From Candidatus Levybacteria bacterium RIFCSPHIGHO2_01_FULL_36_15b (GTDB lineage: Bacteria; Patescibacteria; Microgenomatia; Levybacterales; UBA12049), in contig MFNK01000012.1 of assembly GCA_001782045.1 (NCBI GenBank), positions 87,834-151,833 of the forward strand: DNA of 64,000 nt, in the 5' to 3' direction. Shown in pieces: positions 59,973 to 64,000 of this stretch. The position numbers and the translations under genes are program-made. The first letter of the stretch is position 1; each line of letters opens with the position of its first letter. The notes beneath the pieces were generated by a model that saw only the letters and a list, made by a program, of their open reading frames with translations, had not been told where the DNA came from and made no database searches.

Positions 59973-61600
59973 GATTTCTTTATGTCATATATTGCATAGC
60001 TTTTATCATCACTACTGTATAGAAGTTTTAAGTTATTTTTAAATAAATCGTAGTTTATTGGGAAATCATATTTATTTAGCACATTAGTTTCTAAAAAGTC
60101 TAATTTATAATTTCTAGACTCTGTGCAAAAATCATTTAAAATTTTCGAGTTAAGCATCTCTTTTCTTATAATATCCCTTGAATTAGTATCATATCCCTGA
60201 CTCCATGCAAAATAAGGCCACCCTAAAAATATTTTTCTTCCAGCAATGTTTGCTTTGTCCATAAAATAATCCGTATTCAAAAAAATAGAATTTTTTGGAG
60301 TGTTCTTTACTATCCATTCGATGTCTTTATCTTTTTTATAATCCGCCAAAGCAATTTTCCCATCGTTTAAAATTGGGAAAAAATCAATAATCCCGGAGAG
60401 CGTTAAAAAGAAAATTAAAACCATCACGAAGGGTTTTAAAATATTTCTTTTATTCCATAAATACACCAAAAAATATGAAGAAAACATTACGCCAATTATC
60501 ATAAAATAATTAAAAAATTTATGATTTGCTGAAATTTCCGGAGAGAACTGGATTAGGTTGCCTATAATAAACAAAACAAAAAAAGACAAAAATACTTTCC
60601 TTTGAAATTTTGTAGCAATTATTAAGGAGATTAAAATTAATATCGTGTGTAAACCCAAGTTTTGAAACCAATAACTTAGAAAGCTTTGGATATTCAATTT
60701 TTCAACAAGATATCCAAAATGTGTAGTTATGCTAAAAACAGACGGAACTTTATTAATATAAAAATAAGAGGGAAGTGCAAAAATTAAAGCCGTTGAAAGT
60801 GTAATAAAAATATAAATTCTTTGTTTTTTTAAGAATAGAAAAAGGCAAAACAAAATAACGATAGTCATTAAAAACACCGCCATATTAAGAAAAAAAGAAA
60901 TTCCAAAAATTATGCCAATTAATACTGCTTTTAACAAGTTTTCCTTCCGTTTTCCATCTTTTAAATTTAAAAATAAATAGATGATAAAAAGAGAAAGCCC
61001 ATAAGATATTGCAAGATGTCTTTGATTTGTATAAATATTTAAATTCCAAAAAGCAGATACTGTACTGGTGTGATCATAAGGGCCAAAAGAAGGAAATGTT
61101 TGATTTGTTAATACCTCATTAAAACTATTAATCGAGAGAGGGTGCTTTGAAAAAAAATTTAAAAAACTCAAAGAGCCATTAAATAGAAATAATATTACAC
61201 TCAAAATTCCAACTGCAGCAGATTTGAAAATTTTTTTTGCGAAAACATAAATCATGATAATTAGAAAAGAAAATCCAAATATCGAAGGAACGTTTAAGGC
61301 AAAATCTATTCTTAGTCCCGCTTTCTCAAGAACCCCGGTTAGGGCATAAAAAAGAAAATGATATTTTATAGGAGCGTCGGAAAATAAAGGGTATTGTGGC
61401 GGAAAGTTATCTCCCAAGGAAAAGCTTCGTATAAGCGGAATATGACTTCCAAAATCACTCCATGCTTTTCCGGCAATTAGCATATCGCTATCCTTATAGG
61501 AAAAAGTTGAAAACATTAGCCACGAGGAAAAAATCAAAGAAAATAGAATAATTAGAATTCCAAATATGTATTTTTTTAAAAACTCTATCCATTTATTCAT
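59963..61600 (-). CDS. polytopic membrane protein, GT-C/DUF2298-like
   Basis: 545 residues, about eleven membrane segments. The loop GDNFPPQYPLFSDAPIKYHF followed by LFYALTG resembles the substrate loop of DUF2298/GT-C proteins, with one Tyr-His in place of the triple Tyr. Probably a glycosyltransferase of the same surface-glycan pathway. Overlaps both neighbours by 8-10 nt, hence co-translated. Confidence 0.75.
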   Translation of the reverse strand: MNKWIEFLKKYIFGILIILFSLIFSSWLMFSTFSYKDSDMLIAGKAWSDFGSHIPLIRSFSLGDNFPPQYPLFSDAPIKYHFLFYALTGVLEKAGLRIDFALNVPSIFGFSFLIIMIYVFAKKIFKSAAVGILSVILFLFNGSLSFLNFFSKHPLSINSFNEVLTNQTFPSFGPYDHTSTVSAFWNLNIYTNQRHLAISYGLSLFIIYLFLNLKDGKRKENLLKAVLIGIIFGISFFLNMAVFLMTIVILFCLFLFLKKQRIYIFITLSTALIFALPSYFYINKVPSVFSITTHFGYLVEKLNIQSFLSYWFQNLGLHTILILISLIIATKFQRKVFLSFFVLFIIGNLIQFSPEISANHKFFNYFMIIGVMFSSYFLVYLWNKRNILKPFVMVLIFFLTLSGIIDFFPILNDGKIALADYKKDKDIEWIVKNTPKNSIFLNTDYFMDKANIAGRKIFLGWPYFAWSQGYDTNSRDIIRKEMLNSKILNDFCTESRNYKLDFLETNVLNKYDFPINYDLFKNNLKLLYSSDDKSYAIYDIKKSCR

Positions 61601-62876
61601 CTTTTAAAACAATATCTGCAACTTTCTGTCCTAGCTCAACCGCATAATTTGTTCCTCTATCCCACGGATAAACCTGTTCTATATTTGCAAGATAAACACC
61701 ATTTAGTGGAGTTTTAAAAGAGGGTAAAATCTTTGAATAGTTGGTAGGGATAATAGGTTGTGCAAATGGTGCTTTAAAAAGTTCCATTCCTATAATATTT
61801 TTTTTGTATTCGGGATTAATTTTTCTTAAATAATCATCAAATCTTGCAAGCATTTCTTCTTTAGAAAAAGAGAAGTATTCGCTAGTTTGTTCTTTATAAT
61901 TCCCTAAATATAAAAGGTGTTCATTGTGATAGTTTTTTTTATCCATAAAATTTGTATGCTCAACAATTGCCATAACAGGAGAACTTTTATCACAAACACT
62001 AAGCCAATAAGTCCCGTCTTTGAAGAAAACGTCTTTCATTCTAAGAACTAAATTAGTCGCGCCCAGTCCTTTAAGCTTGCCCAGACTATTTTTATATTCT
62101 TCCGGAAGTTCAGGAGCAATTTTAAGAAATAGAAAAGAAGGTGCAGTTACTATTACGGCATCGTATTTTTCGGTTTGCAATTTTTCTCCAATTTTAAATT
62201 TTATTTGTGGTTGCCCGGTTGATGTAAGTTCTACAATTTCGGTATTGAAATAGAAAATTCCTTCCTTTTGTTTTATTTTTTCAACAAGGTAGTTTGCAAA
62301 ATTTAAAAATCCACCTTTAGGATATGCAAGTGAAGGAGTGCGTTTTTTGATTCTAGCCCAAAACCATGCAAGTGAAATATTGTCTATAAAATCTCCAAAT
62401 TTGTTTACAAACAACGGCTCCCATATAAGAGAGTAAGATTTTTTTCCCATAAGCTTTGGTAAAATTTCCGACGCCTTGTATTTTTCAAGACTCTTCCAAA
62501 ATGGATAGATCTTAAAGAATGCAATTACCGCACTCATTCTTAATCTTTCTAAAAAAGAAAGAAGTGGAAAATTTAAAACCAGCATTGGAGAATCAAGTTG
62601 AAAAATTTTTTCTTTAATATAGACTGAAGTTTTGGGTCGTTTAACAATAACCTCGTAATTAATTTCTTTAGCTAATTCTAAAATACTTCGGTCGTTTGTA
62701 AACCAATGGTGATAGTGTTTTTCCAATGACCAGTTCCAATCCTTTTCCTTATAGCCTATTGCAAGTCCTCCCGGATTTGAGTCCTTTTCGAAGACTGTAA
62801 CCTTATGATTTCTTTTTACTAATTCGTAAGCTGCAGAAAGTCCCGTGAATCCAGCTCCTATTATTGCGATTTTCAT
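61593..62876 (-). CDS. FAD-dependent amine-oxidase-like oxidoreductase
   Basis: 427 residues. The N-terminal dinucleotide fold IAIIGAGFTGLSAAYEL with a downstream VFEKDSNPGGLA binds FAD. A family HYHHWF follows near residue 55. The rest resembles the protoporphyrinogen-oxidase/UDP-galactopyranose-mutase/desaturase group. In this operon it may modify a sugar or lipid carrier. The reaction is unknown. Confidence 0.85.
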   Translation of the reverse strand: MKIAIIGAGFTGLSAAYELVKRNHKVTVFEKDSNPGGLAIGYKEKDWNWSLEKHYHHWFTNDRSILELAKEINYEVIVKRPKTSVYIKEKIFQLDSPMLVLNFPLLSFLERLRMSAVIAFFKIYPFWKSLEKYKASEILPKLMGKKSYSLIWEPLFVNKFGDFIDNISLAWFWARIKKRTPSLAYPKGGFLNFANYLVEKIKQKEGIFYFNTEIVELTSTGQPQIKFKIGEKLQTEKYDAVIVTAPSFLFLKIAPELPEEYKNSLGKLKGLGATNLVLRMKDVFFKDGTYWLSVCDKSSPVMAIVEHTNFMDKKNYHNEHLLYLGNYKEQTSEYFSFSKEEMLARFDDYLRKINPEYKKNIIGMELFKAPFAQPIIPTNYSKILPSFKTPLNGVYLANIEQVYPWDRGTNYAVELGQKVADIVLKDE

Positions 62877-62881
62877 ATTAT

Positions 62882-64000
62882 CTAAATTGCTCCCCGGGTC
62901 AGAAGGAAGATCAAGCCTCCAAAAAGTGTGAACAGGAGTCCAATAATTGTTACTGTCATTATACTAGAACTTCCTGTAGGTGGAAGACTTGGTGTAGCTG
63001 TAATTATTAAAGAGTCAATTGGACTAACTGTTGGGGAGATAAAAACAGGAGTTTCTGTAGGCTGAACATTCGTAAGAGTAGGAGTAGGGGTAGGGGTAGG
63101 AGATACGGTTATTGTTAAGCTAGGTATTGGAGTAGGGGTAGGTGACCCTTTTTCGCCCGAAACTTGAGTACCAGATGCAAAAACCGTAAATGATTGTTTA
63201 ATCGTTTTAACAATACCCGTTGAGTCCTTGGTGGTAATTGTTATTGTATGGTTTCCAGCTGTAAGATCACTTTGTGGTCGATATGTCCAATTACCCTTTG
63301 AGTCGGCAATTACTGTGGTTTTTATTTGCTCATCTGAATTTATTGTTATTTGTACTTCCTCATTTGGCAAAGCTGTACCTTTAAATTGCGGCTTTTGATC
63401 GGTAAATTCTTGGTCTTTCTCTGGAGATAAAATTTTAGGTTCCTCTTTAGTGCCTTGTCTTGTCTCAAGTGGGGGAAATCCCGAAAGCTCTGCGGAAGAA
63501 GATGAAGTAGGAGACGTCTCAATCGTAAAGTCATAGTCATTAGATAAAGTAATAACTGGAACGGGATGCGCCTGTAAGCTAGATAGCTTAACATTCGAGA
63601 ACATTCCTTCACCAATAGCAAGCAGCTTGAGCGATGTGTCTAAATTCAAAGAAAAATATGAACTTAAATCAGCTGACCTTAATGAATTAAGTGGAAGTAC
63701 AAAAGTACCGTCAGGCTTAGTAAGAGTTGATACAACTTGAGATCCTTCTGCAACCACGTAGATAATTGATTCTTCAGGTGAAATTCCATTTGGAGTAATG
63801 ACTTTTCCACTTGTTGGGTCTTCTGCTGGTGGATCTGTCGAAAGAAGTGGTCCGGTAGTAACTTCAAACGGAAGAGAATTGTTAGTGTAATTTCCTTTAC
63901 CGCTTACAATTACAAAATAATATTTTGAAACTGGTTGTAAATTTCTAATTGTAAAATTATGTATTTTATGGGGTTCAATTCTGCCGAATTGCTGATCCCT
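62882..64000 (-). CDS. surface protein with FN3-like and Ig-like domains and an LPPTG anchor (5' partial)
   Basis: The frame is open to the window end, so the start lies outside; about 372 residues are visible. In order: an FN3-like module (ending in LPFEVTTGP), a carboxypeptidase-regulatory-like module with KPDGTFVLPL, and a bacterial Ig-like domain (PQFKGTALPNEEVQITINSD). A Pro-Thr-rich stalk follows, then LPPTG followed by a membrane segment and a short basic tail. That end matches a sortase-type or archaeosortase-like sorting signal. First visible gene of the envelope operon. Confidence 0.85.
   Translation of the reverse strand, partial: RDQQFGRIEPHKIHNFTIRNLQPVSKYYFVIVSGKGNYTNNSLPFEVTTGPLLSTDPPAEDPTSGKVITPNGISPEESIIYVVAEGSQVVSTLTKPDGTFVLPLNSLRSADLSSYFSLNLDTSLKLLAIGEGMFSNVKLSSLQAHPVPVITLSNDYDFTIETSPTSSSSAELSGFPPLETRQGTKEEPKILSPEKDQEFTDQKPQFKGTALPNEEVQITINSDEQIKTTVIADSKGNWTYRPQSDLTAGNHTITITTKDSTGIVKTIKQSFTVFASGTQVSGEKGSPTPTPIPSLTITVSPTPTPTPTLTNVQPTETPVFISPTVSPIDSLIITATPSLPPTGSSSIMTVTIIGLLFTLFGGLIFLLTRGAI

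Overview
The window is AT-rich, gene-dense bacterial chromosome and looks like a member of the Candidate Phyla Radiation (Patescibacteria), most likely the Microgenomates side. The reasons are the protein families present together: a DUF4012 giant, DUF2298 and GT39-like membrane proteins, a VirB4-like ATPase next to unrecognised secreted proteins, a DUF5680 protein, a translation-factor-like mini-protein, short core proteins and very short intergenic gaps. TGA is used as a stop (for example at the ends of rnpA and yidD), so the genetic code is the standard bacterial one, not the UGA=Gly code of Gracilibacteria. The taxonomic call is inference from gene content; no rRNA gene is present.

Layout. 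1-3.9 kb: the end of a VirB4-type secretion/pilus locus with three membrane or secreted proteins. 3.9-9.8 kb: the replication-origin region (dnaN, dnaA, DnaA boxes on both sides of dnaA, then rpmH-rnpA-yidD-yidC-jag and an O-antigen-ligase-like protein). 9.8-30.5 kb: mostly housekeeping genes (RNase H, DUF4012, nth, valS, rplY, ruvCAB, a Ca2+-type ATPase, comM, purA, dnaG, rpoD, a divergent IMPDH-family enzyme, a CBS protein). 30.5-40.7 kb: an accessory region of small, often unrecognised genes, most with their own promoter: an MFS exporter, a hydrolase, a JAMM-like protein, small membrane proteins, tRNA-Asn with a terminator, a repeat-separated run of small genes and a cold-shock protein. 40.9-44.7 kb: a self-regulated copper operon (CsoR/RcnR-family repressor, CopA, a transporter-cupredoxin fusion, CopZ). 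45-55 kb: YvcK, an RnfD-FNR fusion, MsrA, small membrane proteins, a sugar kinase, a nickel superoxide dismutase with its maturation protease, a methyltransferase, FemAB, UvrD and TpiA. 55-64 kb: an envelope locus (LCP protein, then a minus-strand operon of an LPPTG-ended surface protein, a FAD oxidoreductase and three polytopic membrane proteins).

Themes. Many genes have a TATAAT-like -10 box, often preceded by TGn, only 5-12 nt before the start codon, and most of those lack a Shine-Dalgarno sequence. This predicts widespread leaderless transcription and lets several start codons be corrected. Only a few small genes (the cold-shock gene, a DUF378 gene, a translation-factor-like gene) have a strong Shine-Dalgarno. 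Metal and oxygen handling is prominent (copper operon, NiSOD, MsrA). The most unusual items are: an endonuclease III with no cysteine at all; a repressor with an RcnR-type His-Cys-His-His set sitting on a CsoR-type operator in front of copper genes; a palindromic -10 shared by nth and valS; two families of intergenic repeats after consecutive small genes; and a small gene with an in-frame TAA at codon 4 behind a promoter-like sequence.
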